Positions 1-10,914 of a stretch of DNA of 64,000 nt are shown here, piece after piece (the first letter of the stretch is position 1; each line of letters opens with the position of its first letter). Position numbers and translations under genes: made by a program. Origin of the DNA: Pacificispira sp033344895 (GTDB lineage Bacteria; Pseudomonadota; Alphaproteobacteria; UBA8366; Aestuariispiraceae); NCBI GenBank assembly GCA_965229685.1, contig OZ245920.1, forward strand, positions 682,001 through 746,000. Direction: 5' to 3'. A model generated the notes under the pieces. It saw nothing but the letters and a program-made list of their open reading frames with translations, searched no databases and was not told the DNA's origin.

Positions 1-108
1 TCCGTGCCAAGACAACCTCTCCCACAATCCTGACGAGCATAGTAGCGCAACCAAAGCGCGTGCGGAAGAGGAATCGCGTGTCGGACCCGCGGGAAGGGTC
101 AAAACCGC

Positions 109-139
109 GAAGACCCCGGACTTTCGGTCCGGGGTCTTC
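109..139 (-). terminator. Intrinsic terminator after the thiolase gene
   Basis: A perfect 13-bp stem (109-121 with 127-139) closes a 5-base loop. Read on the minus strand it lies about 30 bases beyond the thiolase stop and is followed by a short T-rich run, so it can end thiolase transcription. The U-tract is interrupted, so efficiency is uncertain. Bases 1-108 hold nothing I can support. Confidence 0.75.
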
Positions 140-169
140 GTCTCGATAGAGATGCCGTCTTGGGCGGCC

Positions 170-1336
170 CTACTTCACCGCTTCCAGGATGGAAACGTAG
201 TTGGCGACCGCCGCGCCGCCCATGTTGAAGATGCCACCCAGCTTGGCGTCCTTGACCTGCATGTCGCCCGCCTCTCCGCGGGTCTGCATGGCGGTCATGA
301 CATGCATGGACACGCCGGTCGCGCCGATCGGGTGGCCCTTCGCCTTCAGCCCGCCCGACGGATTGACCGGCAGCTTGCCGTCCTTCGCCGTCACGCCGTC
401 CATCGCCGCCTTCGCGCCTTCACCGGGCTTGGCGATGCCCATGGCCTCGTACTGCATCATCTCGGCGATGGTGAAGCAGTCATGGGTTTCGACGAAGCTG
501 AGGTCGTCCAGCGACAGGCCCGACTTGTCGAAGGCCTGATCCCAGGCACGGGCGCAGCCATCCAGGAAGGTCATGTCACGCTTCGACATCGGCAGATAGT
601 CGTTGACCTGCGCTCGGGCGCGGAACGCAACGGCCTTCTTCATGCCCAGTGCCGTATCCATATCCGCCAGCACCAGCGCCGCCGCGCCGTCGGAGACCAG
701 CGAGCAGTCGGTGCGCTTCAGCGGTCCGGCGACCAGCGGATTCTTGTCCGAAATGGTGCGACAGAACTCGAAGCCCAGATCCTTGCGCAACTGCGCATAG
801 GGATTGGCGCAGCCGTTCTTGTGGTTTTTCGCGGCGATGGTCGCCAGACCGTCACTCTGATCGCCATACTTCTGGAAATAGCCGTTGCAGATCTGGCCGA
901 AGACCCCGGCGAAACCACCTTCGGTTTCGCCTTCCTCCTTCAGATAGGAAGCCTGCAGCAGGATACCGCCGATTTCCGGGCCCGGTGTCGCAGTCATCTT
1001 TTCCACGCCGACGACCAGAACGACCTTGCCCTGCTTGGCTTCCAGATAGTTCACACCCTGATGCACGGCGGCGGACCCGGTCGCGCAGGCGTTTTCCATC
1101 CGGGTCGACGGCTTGAAGCGCAGACCGTCCACGGTGTTCATCACCAGAGAGGAGCCGAAATCCTGTTTGGAGAAGCCACCATTATACCAGCCGAGATAGA
1201 TGGCATCGACGTCTTCCGGGGCAACCCCGGCATCCTTCAGCGCATCTTCGGCGACGCGGCCGACCAGGGATTCAACATCTTCGCCTTCCAGCTTGCCGAA
1301 GGGGGAATGGGACCAGCCAACAATCGCTGCAGTCAT
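170..1336 (-). CDS. Thiolase family protein (acetyl-CoA acetyltransferase / SCP-x type)
   Basis: A 388-residue thiolase-fold enzyme that should cleave or form a carbon-carbon bond on an acyl-CoA in the cytoplasm. The nucleophile is probably Cys84 in ENACATGS, and the C-terminal active-site loop GHPIGATG is present. The THDCFTIAE stretch is typical of the SCP-x/lipid-transfer thiolases, which act on branched or sterol-like chains, rather than of short biosynthetic thiolases (inference). The ATG has a good AGAGAGGAG ribosome site. It stands alone; there is no SCP2/OB-fold partner next to it as some SCP-x loci have, so the substrate cannot be named. Confidence 0.9.
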   Translation of the reverse strand: MTAAIVGWSHSPFGKLEGEDVESLVGRVAEDALKDAGVAPEDVDAIYLGWYNGGFSKQDFGSSLVMNTVDGLRFKPSTRMENACATGSAAVHQGVNYLEAKQGKVVLVVGVEKMTATPGPEIGGILLQASYLKEEGETEGGFAGVFGQICNGYFQKYGDQSDGLATIAAKNHKNGCANPYAQLRKDLGFEFCRTISDKNPLVAGPLKRTDCSLVSDGAAALVLADMDTALGMKKAVAFRARAQVNDYLPMSKRDMTFLDGCARAWDQAFDKSGLSLDDLSFVETHDCFTIAEMMQYEAMGIAKPGEGAKAAMDGVTAKDGKLPVNPSGGLKAKGHPIGATGVSMHVMTAMQTRGEAGDMQVKDAKLGGIFNMGGAAVANYVSILEAVK

Positions 1337-1428
1337 GACGGGGGCTCCTCTCTGTCCGGTTTTGTCTCGTTGAAATGGGTTTTACCGCACTGCAATACAA
1401 CGGTCGAGTCATGGGAAGTAGATGCCGC

Positions 1429-2016
1429 TCAGCTTGCGGTGTCGTTAGGGGCTATCTCGCGCGCCATTCTCCGGGAATCGCCATTAGTGGACAGCCAGAT
1501 CACAGCTTCGGTGGATAGCGCAATCACAGCATCGAGCAGCCGGTCTAGCGCTCGAGGTCGCCCAAGGGCCTGTCGCGCGGCCGCCAGGTGTTGTTCTTCC
1601 TCGTCTCGGATGCCGGCAATTATGTCGTGAAGTTCGCAGTCCCGATGCGCCAGGAAACGAAGCTGATGCGCTAGATGGCGATGCACTCTTGCTTCTACAG
1701 CGGCCGTGCAGATCCAGATGGCCCGACGACCCAGCAGTGCGGTAACCATCCCCAAAGCGTAACCACCTATGCCCCATAACCACATCGCCCGACAGGGGTG
1801 TGCTTTCCGTGCGGGCATAGCACGCCTGAATGCATCAGCGTGCCTGATTTCATGACCGCGAGTTTCGCTCAAGAAGTCGCAAAGGTCGGGTGCGGTAAGG
1901 GTCGCGATCCGAATCTGCCCAGTATAGATGCGAATGGCCCCGTGTTCCCCGGCATGATTGACCTTCAGTATGCGCGCGATAGTCCGGTCTGGATTTTCTG
2001 TCTTTGGGGTAGCCAT
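1429..2016 (-). CDS. coq7: COQ7-type demethoxyubiquinone hydroxylase
   Basis: A 195-residue di-iron monooxygenase of the COQ7/CAT5 family, which adds the C6 (demethoxyubiquinone) hydroxyl in ubiquinone synthesis at the membrane. Visible iron-ligand motifs are NHAGEHGA, the HEIRHAD helix, VEARVHRHL and RDEEEQH, giving the duplicated E...ExxH pattern of the family. The start ATG at 2016 gives a normal length; the open frame runs further upstream, but there it overlaps the preceding regulator gene. It begins 14 bases after that regulator's stop on the same strand, so they may be co-transcribed. The ribosome site is weak. The composition looks less polished than that of neighbouring genes, so recent relocation is possible (inference). 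Confidence 0.88.
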   Translation of the reverse strand: MATPKTENPDRTIARILKVNHAGEHGAIRIYTGQIRIATLTAPDLCDFLSETRGHEIRHADAFRRAMPARKAHPCRAMWLWGIGGYALGMVTALLGRRAIWICTAAVEARVHRHLAHQLRFLAHRDCELHDIIAGIRDEEEQHLAAARQALGRPRALDRLLDAVIALSTEAVIWLSTNGDSRRMAREIAPNDTAS

Positions 2017-2030
2017 TCCGGAGCGAGAAC

Positions 2031-3116
2031 CTAATCCAGAGTTGGGATAGCCTGCATCGCTGCACGGCGTTCCATGACGCTGCGCGGCTTGAACTGCAGG
2101 CGGGTCTGCAGCAGTGAATCCGCCTCGACGGCGGACAGGCGGCGGACCTCGGTTGGGGTCATGCCGAAGGCCTTCCGGAACAGGGTCGCGAAATGGGACT
2201 GGCCGTTGAAACCGCATTCCAGGGTGATATCCAGAACCGACCGGTCGGTTGTCACTGTCAGCCAGAGCCCGTGATCCAGGCGCATTCGGCGGGAGAAATC
2301 CCCGAAACTCATGCCCAGCTCCTCGCGGAAGCTGCGCTCCAACTGCCGCCGGGAGATGCCGACCCGGTCGGCCAATTGTCCGATGCGCGGCGGATCGGAC
2401 AGTTTTTCCTCCAGCAGCAGGATGGCCCGGGCGACCCGCGGGTCGCGGACGGATTGCGCTATCGGCGGCTGCGGTTGGGCCGGGGCGGCCGTCCGGCTGC
2501 TTTCGACCATCATGATGCTCAGCGCCTTCTGCGCCACGTCATGGCCCAGATGCCGTTCGATCATCCAGGCCGCCAGCCGGGCCGCGCCAACGCCGCCGGC
2601 GCAGGTGATCCGCTTTCCGTCGGCGACGAACAGGCGGCTGGTGTCGGGCTCGACCTGGTCGAAGCGGTCGATCATGTCCTGATAATGCAGCCAGCTGACG
2701 CAGGCCTTGCGCCCGTCCAGGAGGCCTGCCTTGGCCATTGAGAAGACGCCGGTGCAGATGCCGACCACGGCGACGCCCTTCGACGCCGCGGTGCGCAGGT
2801 AGTCGACGATGGGGGCGTCCTGCGCCTCGTCATGACCCAGAAGACCGCCGACCGCGACGATGTAATCGAACCTTGCCGGGTCCAGCAGATCGGCCGTCGC
2901 GGTGATCGATACGCCGCAACTGGCCGGAATGGCGCGGGCGGCGGGGCTCATCACTTCCCACCGGCAGCGGATCGGGCGGGACCGATCGCGTTCGTCCGCG
3001 GCCAACCTCAGGGCGTCGATAAAGGACCCGAACGCGTTCAGGGTAAACCGGGCGAGCGGCACCATTCCGACATTCAGTGCGGCCGGTGGCTCGGGAGGGG
3101 AAGCATCCTTGTTCAT
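2031..3116 (-). CDS. GlxA family transcriptional regulator (DJ-1/PfpI domain + AraC HTH)
   Basis: 361 residues. The N-terminal 190 form a class-I amidotransferase-like (DJ-1/PfpI) sensor fold with the VGICTGVFSMAKAGLLDG nucleophile-elbow region. The C-terminal third is a double helix-turn-helix AraC domain (SRRQLERSFREELG, then GFNGQSHFATLFRKAFG). Relatives sense amines or amino acids such as arginine, carnitine and betaine. No clear Shine-Dalgarno precedes the ATG at 3116; an internal Met at residue 18 is an alternative start. The neighbouring coq7 does not reveal the inducer. A second member of this family sits at 49872, where the target operon is clear. Confidence 0.88.
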   Translation of the reverse strand: MNKDASPPEPPAALNVGMVPLARFTLNAFGSFIDALRLAADERDRSRPIRCRWEVMSPAARAIPASCGVSITATADLLDPARFDYIVAVGGLLGHDEAQDAPIVDYLRTAASKGVAVVGICTGVFSMAKAGLLDGRKACVSWLHYQDMIDRFDQVEPDTSRLFVADGKRITCAGGVGAARLAAWMIERHLGHDVAQKALSIMMVESSRTAAPAQPQPPIAQSVRDPRVARAILLLEEKLSDPPRIGQLADRVGISRRQLERSFREELGMSFGDFSRRMRLDHGLWLTVTTDRSVLDITLECGFNGQSHFATLFRKAFGMTPTEVRRLSAVEADSLLQTRLQFKPRSVMERRAAMQAIPTLD

Positions 3117-3145
3117 GGCGTGAATTTAGCGATGTGACGGAAACG

Positions 3146-3174
3146 TTGAAAGCGCGACGAAGAGGGCGTATTCC
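3146..3174 (+). promoter_or_regulatory. Sigma-70-type promoter of rnpB
   Basis: TTGAAA (3146-3151), a 17-base spacer, then TATTCC (3169-3174). Transcription would start about 8-10 bases downstream, at the 5' base of the RNase P RNA P1 helix. Position and spacing both fit, which is why I accept it. Confidence 0.7.
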
Positions 3175-3183
3175 CTGCGGCCA

Positions 3184-3588
<405 letters not shown>

Positions 3589-3709
3589 CGCTTCCCTGGC
3601 ATGGCACATCCGAAGATTTCAATTCACGCAAGTAGCTCCCCCGCGTAGGGTTGGGGGCCTGTTCCTGCCATAGATCCGGCGTAAGGGAACGCAACCGGAG
3701 ATTACAGCC

Positions 3710-4525
3710 ATGAACAGACTCCTGATTATCGCTGCCGTGATTCTGACGGCGGCCTCGGTATCCGCGCGGGCCGGCGACTCGGACTGCCAGCCGGCGGACA
3801 TGGTGGGCTATGCGCCGGCCAATGAGGAATGCATGGCGATCAAGACCTATCTGCCTGCCGATCCCGGTGCGGCCAGGCGTCTGGTCGTGGTCCTGCATGG
3901 CGATCTGAGCCGCGGCGGGCCGGCGGACTACATCTTTCCGCTGGCTGAACGCGCCGCCGAACTGGGTCAGATCGGCGTTGCCATGATGCGGGTCGGCTAT
4001 TCCGGTGACGGTCGCCGATCGACGGGCACGCCCAGCCGACAGGAAAACCGCTCCAACCTCTATACAGCAGACGAGTTCGATGCCGTCGCGGAGGCGACCG
4101 CCGCCCTGAAGGCGCATTACGGTGTTTCGGAAGTGGTGATGATCGGTCACAGCGGCGGCGCCGCGACGGCGGGTGTAATTCTGGGCCGACATCCGGGTCT
4201 GCTTCAGCGGGCACTGCTGATCGCCTGTCCCTGTGACATAGCCAACTGGCGGCGCTTGCGGGGGCGCAATCCCTGGCCAAGGGCGGAGAGCCCCGACGAC
4301 TATATTGATGAAATCCAACCCGGAACGGTCGTGCGCCTGCTGGTCGGCAGCCGCGACAGGAACACTTTCCCGGTGTTGTCGGAAGATTACGTGGAGGATG
4401 TCACGGCACGCGGATTGGACGCGGCGCTCTATACCGTGGCGGACGGTGAGCATAATCTGAACGACCGAATGACGAACAGCGACACATTCGGTGCCGCGGT
4501 TACGGAAATCATCGCAGCGGAGTGA
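3710..4525 (+). CDS. Secreted alpha/beta hydrolase
   Basis: 271 residues with a Sec signal peptide (hydrophobic residues 4-18, cleavage near SARA-GD). The mature part is an alpha/beta hydrolase: oxyanion stretch VVVLHGD, nucleophile elbow GHSGG (Ser), and a late GEHNL histidine. CACPCD-like cysteines near the middle may form a periplasmic disulfide. A GGAG ribosome site stands 9 bases before the ATG. The family includes carboxylesterases and lipases, and nothing here fixes the substrate. It is a separate unit from rnpB. Confidence 0.8.
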   Translation: MNRLLIIAAVILTAASVSARAGDSDCQPADMVGYAPANEECMAIKTYLPADPGAARRLVVVLHGDLSRGGPADYIFPLAERAAELGQIGVAMMRVGYSGDGRRSTGTPSRQENRSNLYTADEFDAVAEATAALKAHYGVSEVVMIGHSGGAATAGVILGRHPGLLQRALLIACPCDIANWRRLRGRNPWPRAESPDDYIDEIQPGTVVRLLVGSRDRNTFPVLSEDYVEDVTARGLDAALYTVADGEHNLNDRMTNSDTFGAAVTEIIAAE

Positions 4526-4584
4526 GTGCGCGGCCGAAAGTATCGTGTCATAGTCCCTGAAACGGGCGGAGAATCGACACGACG

Positions 4585-5142
4585 ATGCCGGATGGCGAAA
4601 TTGAAATGTTCGACATTGATGAGTTCGAGCGGTTGCTTGAGCGCGCGGAACTCGTCACGGCATTCCGGTACTGGCAATCGATTACGCATGGCGAGGACGT
4701 GCCGAAATATGCCGATCTCGACCCGTTGGACATCCTTCCGGTCCTGCCGCTGGTCAATCTGGTCGACGTCGTCCACCAGCCGGACGGTGGCTACCGGCTC
4801 CGCCATCGTCTGGTCGGGACGGAGATCGTGGAGCGGTTCCGGACGGAGCATACCGGACAATGGTTCGATGACCTCTACGATCCGGAGCATCTCGAGCGGC
4901 AGCTTCCCTCCTACATTCGCGCCGTCGAGCGGCGCAAGCCGACGGTCGGCGATATCGACTTGTACGAAAATAATGTCCGGGTCATGGCCTATCGCCGGCT
5001 GATCATGCCGATGGCCGATGAAGACGGTGCGATCTGCTGTCTGTTTCTGGTCTTCGCCTTCCACAGCAACGAGGATCGGCTGAAACAGTTGAAGAACGGT
5101 CTTCCCCTGCACAAACCCGGACAGGGTTCGCGGCGCGGCTAA
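4585..5142 (+). CDS. PAS_5-type PAS domain protein
   Basis: A 185-residue single-domain protein of the PAS_5 family that is abundant in Rhodospirillales. The pattern runs from an N-terminal helix ending in FRYWQS, through DILPVLPLVNLVDV and the YRLRHRLVGTEIVE core, to GTE...TGQWFDDLY and the final strand pair CCLFLVFAF. There is no output domain, so it probably acts through a partner or as a small sensor. Its stop overlaps the stop of the convergent LysR gene by 4 bases. Function beyond the PAS fold is unknown. Confidence 0.75.
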   Translation: MPDGEIEMFDIDEFERLLERAELVTAFRYWQSITHGEDVPKYADLDPLDILPVLPLVNLVDVVHQPDGGYRLRHRLVGTEIVERFRTEHTGQWFDDLYDPEHLERQLPSYIRAVERRKPTVGDIDLYENNVRVMAYRRLIMPMADEDGAICCLFLVFAFHSNEDRLKQLKNGLPLHKPGQGSRRG

Positions 5143-6029
5143 CGCCCGCCGATCCGCAGCAGCCGCTCAACCGCGCGCAGCACAGCAGGGCGCTCCTCGG
5201 TCTGGTCGAACACGACAAAATGGCGTTTCGGGTTGTCGAGCCGTTGTTCGGTCAATGGCTGAATTCCGGCGGCTTCGGCGTCCGCATCGGACAGAATGGA
5301 ACGCAGCATCACAATGCCGAGTCCCTGGGATCCGGCATCGACCACCATATCGTAGTCTTCGAACCGGCGGTCCTGCTGACGGGCGGCGTATTCCAGCCCG
5401 TGTCGGGCGAACCAGGCGCGCCATTGCGCCGTGTCGGAATCATGGATCAGGGGATGGTTCAGCAGGTCTGCCGGATCCGGATTCGGACCCAGTTCGGCGG
5501 CCAGCGCGACTGATGCGGCCGGTCGGAATGTCTCGTCGATGAACGGTTCGAAACGGGGCCCGCCACCGGGGTTCGCGGTGTAGCGGATTGCGATATCGAT
5601 GTCGCCTGGCTCCAGTTTCCGAACGCGGTGATCGAGACGAAGATCAAGCTGCAGATCCGGCGGGTTCCCCTCGATCTGTCGCAGCCGGGGCAGCAACCAC
5701 AGCCGTGCGAAAGACGGCGTTGTGCTGATCCTGACACTGGGCCGTCCGCGACGTGGGTTCCATTGGTCGGCGGTGCGGGCGATGCGTTCCAGCGCCGCCC
5801 GAATTTCGCCGGAAAACCGCTGGCCGGCCGGAGTCAGCGCCACGCCACGGCCCTTCCGCTCGAACACCGGATGGCCCAGCCAGTCTTCGACCAATGCGAC
5901 CTGACGGCTGACCGTGGAATGGGTCACGTTCAGCGCCGCCGCCGCGGCCGAGAACGAACCGAGCCGCGCCGCTTCCAGAAATGCGTTAAGTGCCGAAATC
6001 GGTGGCAAGCCAGTAAAGCTGTGCATCAT
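5139..6029 (-). CDS. LysR family transcriptional regulator (GcvA-like)
   Basis: 296 residues. The winged HTH occupies residues 8-65 (ISALNAFLEAARLGSFSAAA, then THSTVSRQVALVEDWLG), followed by a periplasmic-binding-like effector domain. PPISALNAF is typical of the GcvA/AmpR subgroup. Several start codons (GTG 6035, ATG 6029, ATG 6026) are possible; none has a good ribosome site, and I chose the first ATG. It is divergent from the EamA transporter at 6093 with 63 bases between them, the usual layout for a LysR regulator and its target. Confidence 0.88.
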   Translation of the reverse strand: MMHSFTGLPPISALNAFLEAARLGSFSAAAAALNVTHSTVSRQVALVEDWLGHPVFERKGRGVALTPAGQRFSGEIRAALERIARTADQWNPRRGRPSVRISTTPSFARLWLLPRLRQIEGNPPDLQLDLRLDHRVRKLEPGDIDIAIRYTANPGGGPRFEPFIDETFRPAASVALAAELGPNPDPADLLNHPLIHDSDTAQWRAWFARHGLEYAARQQDRRFEDYDMVVDAGSQGLGIVMLRSILSDADAEAAGIQPLTEQRLDNPKRHFVVFDQTEERPAVLRAVERLLRIGGR

Positions 6030-6092
6030 ACACACAGGATATTAGGAATCCGTGCGATATGACAACAGGACGGCAGGGCCTATTCAATCGGA

Positions 6093-6983
6093 ATGACACA
6101 GACAGATTTCATTCCGAAGGCCGGCCTGACGGCGTACTGGCCGTTGTTTGCAACAGTTCTGCTCTGGGGCAGTGCCTTTCCGGCAATCGGATATGCGGTG
6201 CAGTTCGCCGATCCGTTGCCGGTAGCCGCGCTGCGTTTCTCTGTGGCGGCAATTCTGCTCACCCTGTGGCTGTCCCGGCACGGTGGGTTGGGATTCCTGC
6301 TGACGGACCTGCCCCGGTTTCTGATCTGCGGCGCCTTGGGGATCGCGGTCTACAATGCCTTTCTGAATGCCGGGATGCGGGATGTATCGCCGGGGGCGGC
6401 CTGTATCCTGATCGCGATCCAGCCGGTTATCGCGGCGGGGCTGTCCGTTCTGTTCCTGAAGGAAAGGTTCGGTGCCGCGGCATGGGGTGGGGCCGCCATC
6501 GCCCTAGCGGGCGCGGTCTGTGTCGGCCTCGGTCAGCCGGGCGACCTGCGCTTCGGAAGCGGGTCGAGCCTCGTTCTGGCCGCCGCGATCTGTTCGGGAA
6601 CCTATTTTGTGGTTCAGCGTCCGCTGGCAGTCCGGCATGGCGCCGCCCGTGCCGCCTCGGCGACCATTATCGGCGGGGCGGTCTGTCTGTTGCCATGGCT
6701 ACCGGAAGGGGTGGCTCAGGCATGGTCGATGCCGAATGCGGGGGCGGCGATTCTGTATCTGGCCATCGGGCCCAGCATATTCGGTTACATCTGCTGGACC
6801 CGGTCGCTGCATCTGTTCGGTGCCGCGCGCGCCTCCAATTTCCTGAACCTGATGATCCCGCTGTCCATGGTTCTGGCCATTCCCGTCAACGGGATCTATC
6901 CCGACGTATTCAGCCTGATCGGTGGCGTGCTGGCGATAACCGGTGTGTGGGTGGTCAACCGGTCGAAGAGCCCCAATAGGTAA
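6093..6983 (+). CDS. EamA/DMT superfamily transporter
   Basis: 296 residues, ten predicted transmembrane helices in two EamA repeats of about 140 residues (first from YWPLFATVLLWGSAFPAIGY, second from GSSLVLAAAICSGTYFVVQ). Members export amino acids or other small metabolites through the inner membrane. The WGSAFP motif of helix 1 and the Pro-rich PLSMVLAIPVNGIYPD helix near the end are family hallmarks. It is probably controlled by the divergent LysR regulator. The substrate is unknown. Confidence 0.88.
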   Translation: MTQTDFIPKAGLTAYWPLFATVLLWGSAFPAIGYAVQFADPLPVAALRFSVAAILLTLWLSRHGGLGFLLTDLPRFLICGALGIAVYNAFLNAGMRDVSPGAACILIAIQPVIAAGLSVLFLKERFGAAAWGGAAIALAGAVCVGLGQPGDLRFGSGSSLVLAAAICSGTYFVVQRPLAVRHGAARAASATIIGGAVCLLPWLPEGVAQAWSMPNAGAAILYLAIGPSIFGYICWTRSLHLFGAARASNFLNLMIPLSMVLAIPVNGIYPDVFSLIGGVLAITGVWVVNRSKSPNR

Positions 6984-7009
6984 GGGCGGCCGGGACTGCC
7001 CGACCGCCC
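6984..7009. terminator. Hairpin between convergent EamA and chemoreceptor genes
   Basis: GGGCGG (6984-6989) pairs with CCGCCC (7004-7009), with an inner 3-bp GGG/CCC stem, starting at the EamA stop. There is no T-tract on either side, so it is a weak candidate terminator between the converging genes. Confidence 0.4.
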
Positions 7010-7035
7010 AAACCCCTGCCCCGAACTCTCTGCGG

Positions 7036-8745
7036 TTACCCCGCGAGCTGTTTCAGGAACCCGTCAACCTCCTGTTTCAAGGTCCGGACTGTGTCGTTGA
7101 GGCGGTGGGACGATTCCTCAACGGCCTTGGCGCCGGATTCGTTGTCATCGACCTTGGCCCGGACCGCCCCCATGATGTTTGAGACTTCCATGGTGCGGCT
7201 TTGGGCCTGTTCGATATTGCTGCTGATGCCTTCGGTTGCGGAAACCTGCGCATCGACCATGTCCGCGATTTCAGACGCGCCGGAACTGATCCGACGAATG
7301 CTGTCGACAACGGATCCGATGGCGCCGCCGGCATCCTGGATCGCGCTCTGGATCGACGCGATCTGCTCGGCGATCTCGCCGGTCGCCTTGCCGGTCTGGG
7401 TCGCAAGCCCCTTCACCTCGTTCGCAACGACCGCGAAGCCTTTGCCGGCTTCTCCGGCGCGTGCCGCCTCGATCGTGGCGTTGAGGGCCAGAAGATTGGT
7501 CTGTTCGGCAATGTCGTTGATCAGTTTGACAACTTCGCCGACGCGATCCGCAGCCTGCTGCAGTCCGGCAACCTTCTCGTTGACGCTTTCCGTCTGCTGG
7601 GCGGCGCTTTGCGCGTCGCGGGCGGAATCGGAGGAGCGGCGACCAATTTCCTGGATCGAGGTCGACAGCTCTGACGTCACCGAAGACGCCTCGTTGACGG
7701 AATTCGCTGCCTCGTTGGAGGAAGCATCCGCCTGTTCCGACATGCCGCGCAGTTCGCCGGCGCTGCCGACGATGTTGCGAATGGCCGTGTCGCTCTGACT
7801 GCTGACCTCCGACAGGGACTGGATGATGCCGCCGACCTTGTCCCGGAACTGCGTGGCAATCCCCTTGATGAAGTCGCGCTTCTCTTCTTCCGCCTTGGCC
7901 TGTCGCTCGGCCTGCTGTGCCACCAGCCCGGCATTCTCCTCCGCGTTCTCGCGAAAGACCTCGAGTGCCCGTGCCATGTCGCCCAGCTCGTCGCCGCGCT
8001 CGGTATAGGGGACCGCCTTCTTCGTGTTGCCTTTCGAGACTTCGATCATCTGATCCGTCAATTGCAGCATCGGGCGGATCGAGGTCCGAACCAGGATGAA
8101 TGCAATCCCGCCGCAGACCAGCAAGCTGGCTATCGTCGCAATCAGGATGCCGGTCACAATGTTCGATGCCGCGGCGCGCACATTCGATTTCAGCACACCG
8201 GCATAGAGAATGCCGATCGTATCGCCGGACGGATTCCGGATCGGTTCATAGATCGTGTAGTAGTCCTTGCCCAGGATCGTCGCTTCGCCCAGATAGGTCT
8301 CGCCGCGCATCATGAAGGGATAGACGCGCCCGCTCTGGCCCAGTTGCGTTCCGACCGCGCGGCTGCCGTCATCCTTGATGATGTTCGTCGTACGGCGCCA
8401 GAAATCGCGGTTATCGTCTTCCCATTCGAAGACGGTCGCGGTCTCGCCGGTGACCGAGCCGATCTCGTCGATCATGCTGTGATCCGGAAAATCCGGGATC
8501 TCCGGCAGGGTGAGCTTGGTGACGCGCCCGGCCTTGGTGATGGTGAACTTCGTCTCCGGGACCGTCTTGCGCAACAGAACCGCCGCGGTCCGCAGACTGG
8601 CATTCTGGCGTTCGATGACCTGATCGGCGATCTCCTCTTCCAGGATGTAGATCGCGCTGCCGCCAACCGTGGCCGCTGCCAGAGAAATCAGCCCCAGAAC
8701 AATCAGTACAAGCCGCGTGCGCAGCTTGAGCCTAAGTTTGAGCAT
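7036..8745 (-). CDS. Methyl-accepting chemotaxis protein with Cache sensor
   Basis: 569 residues. TM1 at about 11-32, a periplasmic Cache_3/Cache_2-like ligand domain to about 190, TM2 at about 197-218, HAMP at about 219-272, a coiled-coil linker rich in A/E/K/Q, then the signalling domain with the highly conserved hairpin tip INDIAEQTNLLALNATIEAA. It senses a small periplasmic ligand and signals to CheA/CheW, which are not in this window. No C-terminal CheR pentapeptide is visible. The ribosome site GGGGGAG lies within a leader hairpin described separately. Confidence 0.93.
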   Translation of the reverse strand: MLKLRLKLRTRLVLIVLGLISLAAATVGGSAIYILEEEIADQVIERQNASLRTAAVLLRKTVPETKFTITKAGRVTKLTLPEIPDFPDHSMIDEIGSVTGETATVFEWEDDNRDFWRRTTNIIKDDGSRAVGTQLGQSGRVYPFMMRGETYLGEATILGKDYYTIYEPIRNPSGDTIGILYAGVLKSNVRAAASNIVTGILIATIASLLVCGGIAFILVRTSIRPMLQLTDQMIEVSKGNTKKAVPYTERGDELGDMARALEVFRENAEENAGLVAQQAERQAKAEEEKRDFIKGIATQFRDKVGGIIQSLSEVSSQSDTAIRNIVGSAGELRGMSEQADASSNEAANSVNEASSVTSELSTSIQEIGRRSSDSARDAQSAAQQTESVNEKVAGLQQAADRVGEVVKLINDIAEQTNLLALNATIEAARAGEAGKGFAVVANEVKGLATQTGKATGEIAEQIASIQSAIQDAGGAIGSVVDSIRRISSGASEIADMVDAQVSATEGISSNIEQAQSRTMEVSNIMGAVRAKVDDNESGAKAVEESSHRLNDTVRTLKQEVDGFLKQLAG

Positions 8746-8748
8746 ACT

Positions 8749-8787
8749 GTTTCACTCCCCCAAGGGTTTGTTATTGAGTAGTGAAAC
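8749..8787 (-). promoter_or_regulatory. Leader hairpin over the chemoreceptor ribosome site
   Basis: GTTTCACT (8749-8756) and AGTGAAAC (8780-8787) are a perfect 8-bp inverted repeat in the 5' leader of the chemoreceptor mRNA. The GGGGGAG Shine-Dalgarno lies at the inner edge of the 3' arm, a few bases before the ATG, so folding could limit ribosome access. It could instead be a protein operator. Confidence 0.4.
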
Positions 8788-9040
8788 ATCGCATTTCTTA
8801 ACAAAAATTGAACTGAAATGTAATAATGTTTGCCGGGCACGCGTTTCCGTGCCCCGAAAAGGAGCTTTTCGACCTCGCGCGGCGACTAAAGCCGACCTGT
8901 GGTCTCCGGCCCGACTTGGGTGGGGTTTGGCGACAGACTGTCGGCCCGCGGGTTGTCGACCGGCCCGGCTGGCGGTCGCTCGAAACGGCGGCGTCAGCGT
9001 CGGCTGCCGGGAAGGCCCGCGCAGCCAACGCCAAAATCCG
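8788..9040. other. Intergenic: A/T-rich promoter zone, then a GC-rich spacer with a hairpin
   Basis: 8788-8830 is A/T-rich and probably holds the chemoreceptor promoter, although I cannot pick convincing boxes. A 7-bp GGGCACG/CGTGCCC hairpin at 8835-8854 could end ettA transcription on the minus strand. The remainder up to 9040 is GC-rich and I see no gene in it. Confidence 0.4.
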
Positions 9041-10726
<1,686 letters not shown>

Positions 10727-10914
10727 GGCGGTCCTGCTCCCTGATCGTCGGAAATCGTCTGGAAGCCACCCCTTCCGGAGCGGCGACGCGGTTGTAGCGG
10801 AGTTGGGCGACGAGGGCAATTTTTTGCGATTGTCTGCCTTGCGGGCCCGGGCGCGGGAAGCGAATGTCGGTGCCCGCGGCTTGAAGCAGCCGCATGCCTT
10901 GGGGGAAATGGGAC

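Noticed and set aside
152..1630. A 492-codon plus-strand open frame across the thiolase gene
   Set aside because: Antisense shadow of the thiolase in GC-rich DNA; no motifs, no ribosome site. The same applies to the long antisense frames over ettA, soxA and the indolepyruvate oxidoreductase.
6036..6092. LysR box (GGAT-N7-ATCC at 6037-6051) between the LysR and EamA genes
   Set aside because: The dyad is short and does not fit T-N11-A cleanly; not strong enough to list as a site.
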